DNA from: Acidobacteriota bacterium
Lineage (GTDB): Bacteria; Acidobacteriota; Terriglobia; Terriglobales; Acidobacteriaceae
Length of the DNA stretch: 64,000 bases
NCBI GenBank assembly: GCA_018268915.1
Contig: JAFDVQ010000006.1
Span: 496,001-560,000 of the forward strand
Direction: 5' to 3'
A program made the position numbers and the translations under genes. Positions 35,183 through 45,090 of this stretch are shown here, one piece after another. Under the pieces are notes generated by a model that saw nothing but the letters and a program-made list of their open reading frames with translations, was not told the DNA's origin and made no database searches. Position 1 is the first letter of the stretch. Every line of letters starts with the position of its first letter.

Positions 35183-35966
35183 ACGGTGGTACCCGCTCCT
35201 ACGGCAAAACCAGAAATACCGAGTTCTGCCCGATTCTTTTCAAGGTCCATGCTTCCTGCTGGTCGCGTCGACCTTGCTGCAGTGGCCCAGAGACACGCGG
35301 TCCCTGCGTCTGTATGAGGCGATTTGCCGGTTAACGATCGGGAGAGGAACGCCTCGCGAACCGTGGCGAACCGTTCAAGGCAAAAAGCGGCTCAAATGAT
35401 TCCCGGGACGTCGGCAAGGTGCCGGACCGTCCGGTTGAAGGTTACAGCTAAACAAACAATCTTAGTCGATGACGCATTTCTGACTGAAACCGCCCTTTGA
35501 CCTGTGAAATGGAGGTCTTGCAAATGAGCAGCCCTCCGCTCTATTAGGACGGGATTCGGAGTTCCGAGGGTTCATCTTTCCGCAAGTCATGTATCAACAT
35601 GCGAGTTGCAGTCGGTTTACGGGTTCGAGCGGAATTAAGGTTCCGTTCACCCGTCGATCGGATGATGGGCCGGCGGAGAGTCAGCAGACCATGCGTTCCT
35701 TACCTGAAAATGCGAACTCCACGAAACAACGGTTTTCCAGGAATCGAGATGCATGGGCTTTGTATAAGATGGCTGCCACAAAAACCTCGGCTATTCGGTG
35801 CTGCAGAACTGGGCCATTCAGGCCGGCCGCAGGAAACCTTTCATCCCTCGAAACCGTCCGTATAGAGGGTGTCCGCGCCGCAAAAAGCCTCTCTCAATGA
35901 TCCGTGTTTTCAGCCGGATAAGCTGAATTCTTTTTTGAACATACTGAAGGACTGGAAGCTATAAAT
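35183..35966. promoter_or_regulatory. 784-bp divergent control region between two RND operons
   Basis: No gene or regulator is encoded here. Two possible operator elements are visible. One is a tandem direct repeat, GCGAACCGTG (35355-35364) then GCGAACCGTT (35365-35374), with exact 10-bp period. The other is the perfect palindrome CCGGAC-C-GTCCGG at 35422-35434. A seven-codon frame MSSPPLY (35524-35547) follows GGAGGT and might be a leader peptide. Both operons must start from this region. The functional assignments are inference. Confidence 0.4.
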
Positions 35967-37349
35967 ATGCCGATTCAAAACGCCACTGAGCCTGATCTTT
36001 CAAAGACCGGTGAGTCGCAGCCTCACAAGAGTCCCGCTGTCCGCATTCTTGTCTACTTCGTGCTCATCGCTGCCGGTGCGTTCATCGGATGGCGTGTCTA
36101 TCAGAACAAGGAAAAGGCCAACGCCAACACCGCTCATCAGGCAGCAGCCCTCGCAAACCGCCCCGTTCCCGTGCAGGTCATCGCCGCTGAACAGAAGCCG
36201 ATGCCGATCTACCTCACCGGCCTTGGCACCGTCACTCCCAACTTCACAGTCACCGTAAAAGCGCGGGTAAACGGCGAGTTGCTTCCCGTCAAGTTCACTG
36301 AGGGTCAGGAAGTCAAAGAGGGCGAGACCATCATGGTCATCGATCCCAAGCCCTACCAGGCATCCCTCGACCAGGCAAAAGGCACATTGGCCCACGACCA
36401 GGCCTTGCTCAAGAACGCCCAGGCTGAGGTCAATCGTTACAAGGCCCTCTACGCTGCCGGCGTCGTCTCCAAAGAATCCCTCGATGCCAACGAGGCCCAG
36501 CTCGGCCAGTATGAAGGCGCCATCCAGTCAGACAACGCCGCCGTCGAGAACGCTCAGCTTCAGCTCAGCTGGTGCTACATCAAGGCCCCCATCAGCGGAA
36601 AAATCGGCCTCCGGCTCGTCGATCCAGGCAACATCATCTCGGCAAACTCCACCAACCTGGTGGTCATCAACCAGCTCAAGCCCATCGCCGTCTACTTCAC
36701 CCTGCCTGAAACCCAGCTCCCTCAGGTGCTCAAGCGTCTGTCAGCCGATAAACGCATGCCGGTTGATGCTTACGACCGCAGCGACTCGCAGTTGCTCACC
36801 AAGGGCAATCTCCTTACCGCCGATAACCAGATCGACCCCACTACCGGCACGGGCAAGCTCAAAGCCGTCTTCAATAATCAGGACTCCGTCCTCTTTCCCA
36901 ACCAGTTCGTAAACATCCATCTCGTTCTCGAGAACCGGCCCAAAGCCCTCGTTGTCCCATCCGCCGCGATTCAAACCGGCCTCAATGGTGCCCTCTTTGT
37001 CTGGACAGTGAACAGCGACGGCAAGGGGGGACAAGTCGCTCAAATGCAGCCCGTCAACGTTGCTCTTGCCGAAGGCCAGAACACCATCCTCGACAGCGGT
37101 CCGGCGCCCGGCGCTCAGATCGTCGTCGACGGTGCAGAGCGCCTCCGCCCCGGCCAGCCGGTAACCACTTCTGCCGGTCATCCGCGCAAGGCCGGCGCAG
37201 GGCAGGGAGGCCAGGCCGCAGGATCAGGCGACGCAGAATCCTCGCCCAGCCAGCCCTCCGGCACCCTCCGCCAGCCAGGAAACAAGCAACACCCCGCCCA
37301 GGACCGCTCCAGCCAGAGTCCTTCTTCGAATCAAAGGCAGCCGCAGTGA
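35967..37349 (+). CDS. RND efflux periplasmic adaptor (MdtA-like)
   Basis: A 460-residue HlyD-family adaptor. There is one transmembrane helix (about 25-42, [20 protein letters not shown]), then [23 protein letters not shown] and the biotinyl/lipoyl halves, a coiled-coil hairpin (about 128-190) and [21 protein letters not shown] (about 209-229). The final 70 residues are a Gln/Ser/Pro/Gly-rich low-complexity tail not seen in E. coli MdtA. Its stop overlaps the next gene's GTG start (GTGA, 37346-37349). It is the first gene of an MdtABC-like operon that lacks an outer-membrane channel gene. Confidence 0.94.
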   Translation: MPIQNATEPDLSKTGESQPHKSPAVRILVYFVLIAAGAFIGWRVYQNKEKANANTAHQAAALANRPVPVQVIAAEQKPMPIYLTGLGTVTPNFTVTVKARVNGELLPVKFTEGQEVKEGETIMVIDPKPYQASLDQAKGTLAHDQALLKNAQAEVNRYKALYAAGVVSKESLDANEAQLGQYEGAIQSDNAAVENAQLQLSWCYIKAPISGKIGLRLVDPGNIISANSTNLVVINQLKPIAVYFTLPETQLPQVLKRLSADKRMPVDAYDRSDSQLLTKGNLLTADNQIDPTTGTGKLKAVFNNQDSVLFPNQFVNIHLVLENRPKALVVPSAAIQTGLNGALFVWTVNSDGKGGQVAQMQPVNVALAEGQNTILDSGPAPGAQIVVDGAERLRPGQPVTTSAGHPRKAGAGQGGQAAGSGDAESSPSQPSGTLRQPGNKQHPAQDRSSQSPSSNQRQPQ

Positions 37350-40300
37350 GTATCAGTCCATCCCGGCCGTTTATTCTTCGCCCCATCGCAACCTCGTTGC
37401 TGATGGCGGCCATCATGCTCGCGGGTGGTGTCGCCTTCCTGCAACTGCCGGTCTCCGCCTTGCCTGAAGTGGACTACCCCATCATTCAGGTGCTCACCTT
37501 CTATCCCGGTGCCGGACCCGACGTCATGGCATCTTCCGTCACGGCTCCTCTTGAGCGCCAGTTCGGACAAATGCCCGGCCTCAAGCAGATGACCTCCACC
37601 AGTTCCGGTGGCGGCTCCGTCGTCACCCTCGAGTTCAACCTCGACGAAAACATTGATGTCGCCGAGCAGGAAGTTCAGGCTGCCATTAACGCCGCCAACA
37701 GCTTCCTCCCCGCCGACCTGCCCAACCCGCCTGTCTACAGCAAGGTCAACCCGGCCGATGCGCCAATCCTGACGCTCGCCCTTACCTCCGACTCCCTCCC
37801 TCTCGACAAGGTCGAAGACGCCGCCGACACCAACCTCGCCCAGAAGATCTCCCAGGTCACCGGCGTCGGGCTCGTCTCCATCGCCGGCGGACAAAAGCCT
37901 GCCGTCCGCGTTCAGGCCAACCCCGCGCAGCTCGCCGCCTACAACCTGAGCCTCGAAGATCTTCGCACCGCCCTCGCCGCTGCCAATGTCGACCAGGCCA
38001 AGGGTACTCTTAACGGCGCTCGCCAGTCCTACACCATCAATGCCAACGACCAGCTTCTCTCCAGCGCCGACTACCTGCCTGTCATCGTTGCCTATCGCAA
38101 CGGCGCTCCTGTCCGCACCTCCGACGTCGCCAACGTAATCGATGCGCCGGAAAACACACAGCAGGCTGCCTGGATGAACAGTCAGCCGGCCGTCATCGTG
38201 AACGTGCAGCGCCAGCCCGGCGCCAACATCATCGCCGTCGTCGACCGCATCCACAAGCTGCTTCCGACCCTCAAGGCCAGCCTTCCCGCCAACGTTCAGG
38301 TCCACATTCTTACTGACCGAACCAGCACCATCCGCGCATCGGTCAAGGACGTCGAATTTGAGCTCATGCTCACCGTGGCGCTGGTCGTCATGGTCATCTT
38401 CATCTTCCTGCGCAACCTCGCCGCGACCATCATTCCGTCCGTCGCCGTGCCGCTCTCCATCGTCGGCACCTTCGGCGTGATGTACCTGCTTGGCTACAGC
38501 CTCAACAACCTCACCTTGATGGCGCTCACCATCTCCACCGGCTTCGTCGTCGACGACGCCATCGTCATGATCGAGAACATCTCGCGCTTCATCGAGGAAG
38601 GTGAATCGCCGATGCGCGCCGCCCTCAAGGGCAGTGAGCAGATCGGCTTCACCATCATGTCGCTGACGGTCTCGCTCATCGCGGTGCTCATCCCGCTGCT
38701 ATTCATGAGCGACGTCGTCGGCCGCCTCTTCCGCGAGTTCGCCATCACCCTCGCCGTCACCATCCTCGTCTCGGCTGTTGTCTCGCTCACGCTGACGCCG
38801 ATGATGTGCTCTCGAATCCTCAAAGACAAGTCAGAAAAACAGACGAAGTTCTACTACTGGTCCGAGTCGGTCTTCAACTCCATCATCGATTCCTACGGCC
38901 GTGCCCTCAGAAAAGTCCTCAACCACCGCTTCATCACGCTGCTCGTTACCATCTCTACCTTCGTCGCGACCGTCCTGCTCTTCATCGCCATCCCCAAGGG
39001 CTTCTTTCCGGTGCAGGATACCGGCGTGATCCTCGGCATAAGCGAAGCTCCGCAGACCGTCAGCTTTGCCGACATGGCCCGGCGCCAGCAGAAGCTTGTC
39101 GACATCGTCCTTCAGGATCCGGCCGTCGATAACGTCTCCTCGTTCATCGGCATTGACAACGTCAATCCCACCCTCAACTCCGGCCGCATTCAGATCACGC
39201 TCAAAGCACTCGAAGACCGCAAAATCTCCGCCTCTGACGTCATTCAGCGTCTTCAGCCGAAGGTCACCGACGTCAACGGCATTCAGCTCTTCCTTCAGCC
39301 GCTGCAGGACCTCTCCGTCGAAGATCGCGTCAGTCGAACACAATTCCAGTACTCGCTCGAAGACCCGAACTCCGTTGAACTCGCGACCTACACACGCAAA
39401 ATGGTCGAGGAGCTCAGCAAAGACTCCGCAGTCACTGACGTTGCCAGCGACCTTCAGGACCAGGGCCTCGGCGCGAAGCTCGTCATCAATCGCGATACTG
39501 CCGCCCGCCTCGGCATCGCCATGGCCGATATCGACAACACTCTTTATGACGCTTTCGGCCAGCGTCAGATCTCGACCATCTTCACGCAGCTGAATCAGTA
39601 TCACGTCGTCATGGAAGTCGGTCACAACTTCCAGACCAACCCCACTACGCTCAACAATCTCTACGTCAAATCCAGCAACGGCACCCAGGTTCCGCTCAGC
39701 AATCTCGCGCACTGGGAGCAGACGCGCGCCCAGCTCTCCATTGGCCACCAGGGACAGTTCCCGTCCACCATCGTCAGCTTCAATCTCGCTCCCGGAAAAG
39801 CCCTGGGCGACGCGGTCAAAGCCGTTAATAACGTCGAGAAGCGCATCGGCATGCCCAACAGCATCAACGCCAGCTTCCAGGGCACCGCGGCAGCCTTCCA
39901 GACCTCGCTTGCCAACGAGCCGATCTTGATCCTCGCCGCGCTCATCACCGTCTACATCGTGCTCGGCGTGCTCTACGAGAGCTACATCCATCCCATCACC
40001 ATCATCTCCACGTTGCCGTCGGCCGGCGTGGGAGCGCTGCTCGCGCTCATGCTCTTCCGCGTCGAGTTCAGCGTCATCGCGCTCATCGGCATCATCCTGC
40101 TCATCGGCATCGTGCAGAAGAATGCCATCATGATGATCGACTTTGCGCTGCAAGCCGAACGCGAGGAAGGGAAATCATCGGAAGAAGCAATCTTCCAGGC
40201 CTGCCTCCTGCGCTTCCGCCCCATCATCATGACCACCATGGCGGCTTTGCTCGGCGGACTGCCTTTGGCTCTTGGTGGCGGCACAGGCGCGGAACTCCGC

Positions 40301-40459
40301 ATGCCCCTCGGCGTCAGCATCGTCGGCGGCCTGATCTTCTCGCAGATGCTCACGCTCTTCACCACTCCGGTTGTCTATCTCTACTTCGATCGGCTTGCAA
40401 AGCGCTTGCAGCCGCGCGACCTGACAGAGCCAGAACGGCACATGGCTACGGCGGACTGA
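37346..40459 (+). CDS. RND efflux permease (MdtB-like)
   Basis: A 1037-residue permease, the normal length for MdtB/AcrB-type transporters. It starts [37 protein letters not shown] with helix 1. [20 protein letters not shown] (about 397-416) carries the Asp-Asp proton relay. [12 protein letters not shown] begins the second periplasmic loop, and [13 protein letters not shown] is helix 10. It uses a GTG start overlapping the adaptor stop. Together with the next gene it probably forms the heteromeric MdtB2C-type trimer known from E. coli; that assembly is inferred from order and similarity. Confidence 0.95.
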   Translation: MSISPSRPFILRPIATSLLMAAIMLAGGVAFLQLPVSALPEVDYPIIQVLTFYPGAGPDVMASSVTAPLERQFGQMPGLKQMTSTSSGGGSVVTLEFNLDENIDVAEQEVQAAINAANSFLPADLPNPPVYSKVNPADAPILTLALTSDSLPLDKVEDAADTNLAQKISQVTGVGLVSIAGGQKPAVRVQANPAQLAAYNLSLEDLRTALAAANVDQAKGTLNGARQSYTINANDQLLSSADYLPVIVAYRNGAPVRTSDVANVIDAPENTQQAAWMNSQPAVIVNVQRQPGANIIAVVDRIHKLLPTLKASLPANVQVHILTDRTSTIRASVKDVEFELMLTVALVVMVIFIFLRNLAATIIPSVAVPLSIVGTFGVMYLLGYSLNNLTLMALTISTGFVVDDAIVMIENISRFIEEGESPMRAALKGSEQIGFTIMSLTVSLIAVLIPLLFMSDVVGRLFREFAITLAVTILVSAVVSLTLTPMMCSRILKDKSEKQTKFYYWSESVFNSIIDSYGRALRKVLNHRFITLLVTISTFVATVLLFIAIPKGFFPVQDTGVILGISEAPQTVSFADMARRQQKLVDIVLQDPAVDNVSSFIGIDNVNPTLNSGRIQITLKALEDRKISASDVIQRLQPKVTDVNGIQLFLQPLQDLSVEDRVSRTQFQYSLEDPNSVELATYTRKMVEELSKDSAVTDVASDLQDQGLGAKLVINRDTAARLGIAMADIDNTLYDAFGQRQISTIFTQLNQYHVVMEVGHNFQTNPTTLNNLYVKSSNGTQVPLSNLAHWEQTRAQLSIGHQGQFPSTIVSFNLAPGKALGDAVKAVNNVEKRIGMPNSINASFQGTAAAFQTSLANEPILILAALITVYIVLGVLYESYIHPITIISTLPSAGVGALLALMLFRVEFSVIALIGIILLIGIVQKNAIMMIDFALQAEREEGKSSEEAIFQACLLRFRPIIMTTMAALLGGLPLALGGGTGAELRMPLGVSIVGGLIFSQMLTLFTTPVVYLYFDRLAKRLQPRDLTEPERHMATAD

Positions 40460-40468
40460 GGCAAAGCG

Positions 40469-43400
40469 ATGCATCTATCCGCACCATTCATCAAGCGGCC
40501 CGTCGCCACATCACTCCTGAGCATCGCTCTGCTGCTCGCGGGGTCGGTCGCCTATTCGGTGTTGCCCGTCGCCTCGCTGCCCGACGTCGATTTTCCCGTG
40601 ATTGGTGTCGGAGCCGGCTTACCCGGCGCCAGCCCCGAAACCGTTGCCTCCGCCGTTGCCACACCTCTCGAGCGCCAGTTCGGCCGCATTGCAGGCGTCA
40701 ATCAGATGACGTCGACCAGCTCCCTCGGCTCAGCCAACGTCACCCTCCAGTTCGACCTCAATCGCGACATCGACGCCGCATCGCGCGATGTCCAGGCCGC
40801 CATCAACGGAGCGCGCAGCCAGCTGCCTGCGTACATGCCGCAGAACCCCGGATACCGCAAGGCCAACCCGGCCGACGCGCCGATCCTCATCCTCACCCTC
40901 ACCTCCGACATCGTTCCCAAGCCGCAGATATACGACATGGCGGACTCGATCCTCGCGCAGAAGATCGCGCAGATCGCCGGCGTCGGTCAGGTCTTCGTAG
41001 GAGGCAGCGCGCAACCCGCCGTCCGCGTCGAGCTCAATCCCATGCAGCTCGCCAACAACGGAATCGGGCTGGAGGCCGTCCGCACCGCGCTTACCAACGC
41101 CAACGCCAATCGCCCCAAGGGCAGCTTCAACGACGCGCAGCACCGCTGGCAGATCGACGACAACGATCAGATCTTCAAGGCATCCGAATACAAAACCACC
41201 ATCGTCGGCTACAACAAGCAGACAGGAGCCACAGTTCGCCTTGCCGATCTCGGCCAGGTCGTCGACTCCGTCTCCGACATTCACACCGCAGGATTTGCCG
41301 GAACCAACGTCCCCGGTCAGCAGGCCGTCCTCAAAGATGCCATCCTCCTGATCATCTTTAAAATCCCCGGCGCCAACGTCATCGACACCGTCGATCACGT
41401 CCTGAAAGAAATGCCGCGCCTTCAGGCCGAGATCCCCCCGACCATCAACATGAACGTCGCGGTGGACCGCACTACCACCATCCGCGCCAGCGTTCGCGAC
41501 GTCGAAATCTCCCTCGGCATCAGCGTCATTCTCGTCGTCCTGGTCGTCTTTCTATTCCTTCGCGAAATCTGGGCCACCATCATCCCCTCCATCGCCGTGC
41601 CTCTTTCCCTGGTAGGCACCTTCGGAGTGATGTATCTGCTCGGCTACACCATCGACAATCTCTCCTTGATGGCCCTCACCATCTCCACCGGCTTCGTTGT
41701 AGACGACGCCATCGTCGTCATCGAGAACATCACGCGCTATCTCGAAGAGGGCATGAAGCCCTATGAAGCTGCGATGCGCGGCTCAAAAGAAATCGGATTC
41801 ACCGTCCTCTCCATGAGCACGTCGCTGATTGCGGTCTTTCTTCCCATCCTGCTCATGGGCGGAATCATCGGAAAGCTTTTCCGCGAGTTCGCCGTCACCC
41901 TCAGCGTAGCCATTGCAGTCTCGATGCTTGTCTCCCTCACAACGACCCCCATGCTCTGCGCCCGATTCCTCAAAGAACGCGGCGCTGTTCAGCACGGACG
42001 ACTCTACCGCTTCTTTGAACAAGCCTTCGACTGGGTTCAACACGAGTACGACATCGCCCTGCGCTGGGTCCTTCGCCATCAAGGTCTTACCCTCGCCATC
42101 GCAATCGGCTCCGCATTCCTCAACATTTACCTGTTCATGATCGTGCCCAAGGGCTTCTTCCCCCAGCAGGACACGGGCAGAATGGGCGGCCAGACCATCG
42201 GCGAGCAGGACATCAGCTTTCCCGCAATGCGCGATAAACAGAAACAGCTCGCGCAGATGGTGCTGAACGATCCCGCCATTGCGACTGTTACCGCCTTCGC
42301 TGGCGGCGGCCGCGGCAGCAACAACACCGGCTTCATGTTTGTCGCTCTCAAAGATCCGGACAAGCGTCCCGAGCGGCTATACCCCGACGACTGGTTCGGT
42401 CATCTGCGGCAGCGGCTGCACATCAGTCCCGGCCACCTTACTGCGGATGAGGTAGTGAATCGCCTCCGTGGCAGGCTCCTCAGTGTGCCTGGTGCGCGAA
42501 CCTTCCTCCAGGCCCAGCAGGACATCCAGGTCGGCGGCCGCGGCAGCGCCGCGCAGTATCAATACACGCTCTCCGACCCCGACGTCGACGAGCTGAACAC
42601 CTGGGCCCCGCGCCTCGAAGCCAAAGGCCGCACCATGCCCGAGCTGCGCGACGTCTCCACCGACGAGCAGAATCACGGCCTCTCCGAAACCCTCGTCATC
42701 AATCGCGACAGCGCTGCACGGCTTGGAATCACAACTTCGGAAATTGACGCGGTGCTCTATGACGCCTTCGGCCAGCGTCAGGTCTCCACCATGTACACCG
42801 GCCTCAACCAGTATTTCGTGGTGATGGAAGTCGCCCCCGAGTACCAGCTCAGCCCCGACTCGCTCAACAACATCTACATCAAGACCGGCACAACCGGCGC
42901 CGCCGCTTCCGTACCCCTTCTCGGATCAACCGCAGTAGCAGCTCCCGCAGCCACTGCCGCATCTTCCACCACGGCCGCTACAACACCCTCAGGAGCCTCC
43001 AGCGCAGCCGCATCCTTCCCCACGTCAGGCGGGCAGCTGGTCACCTCAACCAGCAGCACTGGTGCCACCAGTCCAGGCTCTTCCATCAGCACCAGCACTC
43101 CATCCACCCCGACCACCAACCCGGTCGCCTCCAACATCGCCGCCATAGCCGCTTCCAGCAACGTCTCCACCAACGTCGCAGCCATCAGCTCCGGCACCCT
43201 CAGCGGCACTCCCTCCGGCGTCACCTCGCTGCCATTCGCAGTTGAGAGCACGGGGTCCGGAGCCGCTACGGCTGCAACTCCTGCGGCCACCACCGGCGCC
43301 ATGGTCCCGCTCTCTACCATCGCCCACTGGGACGAGAAGCGAACTTCGCTCACCGTCAATCACCAGGGCCAGTACCCCGCCGTCACCCTAACCTTCAATC

Positions 43401-44074
43401 TCGCGCCCAACGTCGCGCTTGGCGACGCGGTCACCGCCCTGCAAAAGGCTCAAGCCGACATGGGCATGCCCTCCACGGTCCATGCCACCTTCCAGGGAAC
43501 CGCCCAGGCCTTCCAGGAGTCGCTCAAAAACGAGCCCTACCTGATCCTTGCTGCCCTCGTCGCCGTCTACATCGTCCTCGGCATCCTCTACGAGAGCCTC
43601 ATTCACCCGCTCACCATTCTCTCCACGCTCCCTCCCGCAGGTGTCGGAGCAATCCTGGCTCTCCTCATCACTGGCACCGACCTCAGCATCATGGCCCTCA
43701 TCGGAATCCTCCTCCTGATCGGCATCGTGAAGAAGAACGCCATCATGATGATCGATTTCGCGTTGCAGGCAGAACGCGAGCAGGGCCTGCCCCCGGTGGA
43801 GGCCATCTACCAGGCCTGCCTCATGCGCTTCCGGCCCATCATGATGACCACCTTGGCTGCGATGTTCGGCGGCCTGCCCCTCGCCATCGGCATGGGCGTT
43901 GGTTCCGAACTGCGTCAGCCCCTCGGCATCACCATCGTCGGCGGCTTGGCCGTATCTCAGCTCCTGACCCTCTTCACGACTCCCGTCGTCTACCTCTTCT
44001 TCGACAAGCTTCAATGGCGCGTCATGAAGCTCCACCGCATCGGCTCAGAACTGGAAGAAGGAACCGGCGATTAG
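40469..44074 (+). CDS. RND efflux permease (MdtC-like) with a long low-complexity insertion
   Basis: A 1201-residue permease about 160 residues longer than its upstream paralogue. Core features match: FIKRPVATSLLSIALLLAGS (helix 1), [18 protein letters not shown] (about 410-427, proton relay), KGFFPQQDTGRMGG and [13 protein letters not shown]. Between NNIYIKTGTTGA and MVPLSTIAHW (about residues 806-944, bases 42884-43300) lies an Ala/Ser/Thr/Gly-rich insert of about 139 residues in the second periplasmic loop. The paralogue has only a few residues there ([21 protein letters not shown]). The frame is intact across it. The start lies 9 bp after the MdtB-like stop. Confidence 0.95.
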   Translation: MHLSAPFIKRPVATSLLSIALLLAGSVAYSVLPVASLPDVDFPVIGVGAGLPGASPETVASAVATPLERQFGRIAGVNQMTSTSSLGSANVTLQFDLNRDIDAASRDVQAAINGARSQLPAYMPQNPGYRKANPADAPILILTLTSDIVPKPQIYDMADSILAQKIAQIAGVGQVFVGGSAQPAVRVELNPMQLANNGIGLEAVRTALTNANANRPKGSFNDAQHRWQIDDNDQIFKASEYKTTIVGYNKQTGATVRLADLGQVVDSVSDIHTAGFAGTNVPGQQAVLKDAILLIIFKIPGANVIDTVDHVLKEMPRLQAEIPPTINMNVAVDRTTTIRASVRDVEISLGISVILVVLVVFLFLREIWATIIPSIAVPLSLVGTFGVMYLLGYTIDNLSLMALTISTGFVVDDAIVVIENITRYLEEGMKPYEAAMRGSKEIGFTVLSMSTSLIAVFLPILLMGGIIGKLFREFAVTLSVAIAVSMLVSLTTTPMLCARFLKERGAVQHGRLYRFFEQAFDWVQHEYDIALRWVLRHQGLTLAIAIGSAFLNIYLFMIVPKGFFPQQDTGRMGGQTIGEQDISFPAMRDKQKQLAQMVLNDPAIATVTAFAGGGRGSNNTGFMFVALKDPDKRPERLYPDDWFGHLRQRLHISPGHLTADEVVNRLRGRLLSVPGARTFLQAQQDIQVGGRGSAAQYQYTLSDPDVDELNTWAPRLEAKGRTMPELRDVSTDEQNHGLSETLVINRDSAARLGITTSEIDAVLYDAFGQRQVSTMYTGLNQYFVVMEVAPEYQLSPDSLNNIYIKTGTTGAAASVPLLGSTAVAAPAATAASSTTAATTPSGASSAAASFPTSGGQLVTSTSSTGATSPGSSISTSTPSTPTTNPVASNIAAIAASSNVSTNVAAISSGTLSGTPSGVTSLPFAVESTGSGAATAATPAATTGAMVPLSTIAHWDEKRTSLTVNHQGQYPAVTLTFNLAPNVALGDAVTALQKAQADMGMPSTVHATFQGTAQAFQESLKNEPYLILAALVAVYIVLGILYESLIHPLTILSTLPPAGVGAILALLITGTDLSIMALIGILLLIGIVKKNAIMMIDFALQAEREQGLPPVEAIYQACLMRFRPIMMTTLAAMFGGLPLAIGMGVGSELRQPLGITIVGGLAVSQLLTLFTTPVVYLFFDKLQWRVMKLHRIGSELEEGTGD

Positions 44075-44374
44075 CTTTTCGTCCTATCCGAGAGACTCAA
44101 TGGTCATCCGGCACTGCCCGATGCCTGTTGGTTACCATCGTTCGAAGAACTAGTCGTTTTTATTTCAATCACTTAGCAGATGCCACTATCACGAAGGTCC
44201 GCCCGGATACATACTTCGGGTAATGTCTCACATGGTGACCTCGGTCTATTCTTCCGTGCATAGCAGTTCAGATTCTGCTAATCACATCCGCCAATCCCCA
44301 CGCCCTCTCGTTCAGAGAATTAGCGGATCAGATCAAGAGCAGATTCCCACGAAGAACTGCTGCAAGGAGATCCG
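44075..44374. other. 300-bp gap before the small coiled-coil gene
   Basis: I see no gene, repeat or convincing terminator here. It presumably carries the end of the efflux transcript and the promoter of the gene at 44375. Confidence 0.4.
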
Positions 44375-44782
44375 ATGGGCAACCAGGGCTACCGGTCAAA
44401 CTACATCGCCGCCTTCGAAGGCGCAAACCATCAACTGGAAAGCATCTACGCCGAGTACCACGAGCTTCAGCGTCGCAAAGAGAAGCTCGAGGAGGCCCTC
44501 TCCGCGCTTGAGCCATTCCTGCAGTCCGCATCCTCTTTCTCTCACGAGATGCGAATTCCCGAACCTGTGATGCGCCAGCCCGAGCCGGTCTACTCTGAGC
44601 CGGTCTACGCCGCGCCTGCATACACAGACCAGTACTCCGCGCCTGAGCCGGTTGTCGAACCTGTCATTCTTGCCGACAAGTTCGCTGAGCCCGTCGCTCC
44701 AGCGGTGTTCGCCGCAGATGAATCCAGCATGGATCCGCTCCAGCTCCGCATCAACCGCGCCCTCGGCCTCGCCGTCGCCTAA
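44375..44782 (+). CDS. small coiled-coil protein with Pro/Glu-rich tail
   Basis: A 135-residue protein with no signal peptide. The N-terminal half (about 5-55) is a predicted helix/coiled coil, YIAAFEGANHQLESIYAEYH continuing to LEPFLQSA. The rest is a disordered repeat-like region rich in PEPV (PEPVMRQPEPVYSEPVY), ending in LQLRINRALGLA. The helical part aligns without gaps to the short protein at 57346. AAGGAG lies eight bases before the ATG, and a strong terminator follows. It is a single gene in an isolated transcription unit. The function is unknown. Confidence 0.75.
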   Translation: MGNQGYRSNYIAAFEGANHQLESIYAEYHELQRRKEKLEEALSALEPFLQSASSFSHEMRIPEPVMRQPEPVYSEPVYAAPAYTDQYSAPEPVVEPVILADKFAEPVAPAVFAADESSMDPLQLRINRALGLAVA

Positions 44783-44806
44783 TCGATTCCAGTCAGCTGC
44801 ACTCCC

Positions 44807-44836
44807 GGCCGAGCCCACCAGCTCGGCCTTCCTTTT
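44807..44836 (+). terminator. intrinsic terminator of the small coiled-coil gene
   Basis: GGCCGAGC (44807-44814), loop CCACCA, GCTCGGCC (44821-44828), then TTCCTTTTT. The 8-bp G+C-rich stem and the T-run make this a textbook Rho-independent terminator 24 bp after the stop codon. Confidence 0.9.
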
Positions 44837-44877
44837 TCGAATCGGACCCTTATTCTTCGGTGAAGCCCTGCTTTGAA

Positions 44878-44942
44878 GGGGCACAACTTTAGTTGTGCCG
44901 CAAAGGTTGAGTAAAAGCACCGGGGCTTTAGCCCCTGAGGGA
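44878..44942 (+). repeat. two-hairpin intergenic repeat (REP-like), copy C
   Basis: Left hairpin GGCACAAC-TTTA-GTTGTGCC is a perfect 8-bp stem; right hairpin GGGGC-TTTA-GCCCC is followed by TGAGGGA. Two stem pairs differ from copy A on both arms, so the pairing covaries. It lies between two terminators, the one after the coiled-coil gene and the one after glgP. Confidence 0.88.
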
Positions 44943-45037
44943 TGACTACGTTGGAAGGACGTAGTTCTCACGCCGGCACTTCCGCAGTGCGCTCCGCCCT
45001 TCAGAAAACTCCACCACCTCAAGACGCCGAGCCAGAC

Positions 45038-45070
45038 AGAAAAAGGGCGGCCTCATTTCGAAGCCGCCCC
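45038..45070 (-). terminator. intrinsic terminator of the glucan phosphorylase gene
   Basis: GGGCGGC (45045-45051) pairs with GCCGCCC (45063-45069). On the minus strand the stem is followed by TTTTTCTG. It lies about 20 bp beyond the stop codon at 45091. Confidence 0.9.
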
Positions 45071-45090
45071 GCCTTTCTCTTCCTTTACGT

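Noticed and set aside
38831..40153. Long open frame antisense to the MdtB-like permease
   Set aside because: Arg/Glu/Asp-rich composition typical of the reverse of a G+C-rich gene; the opposite frame is a full RND permease with all motifs.
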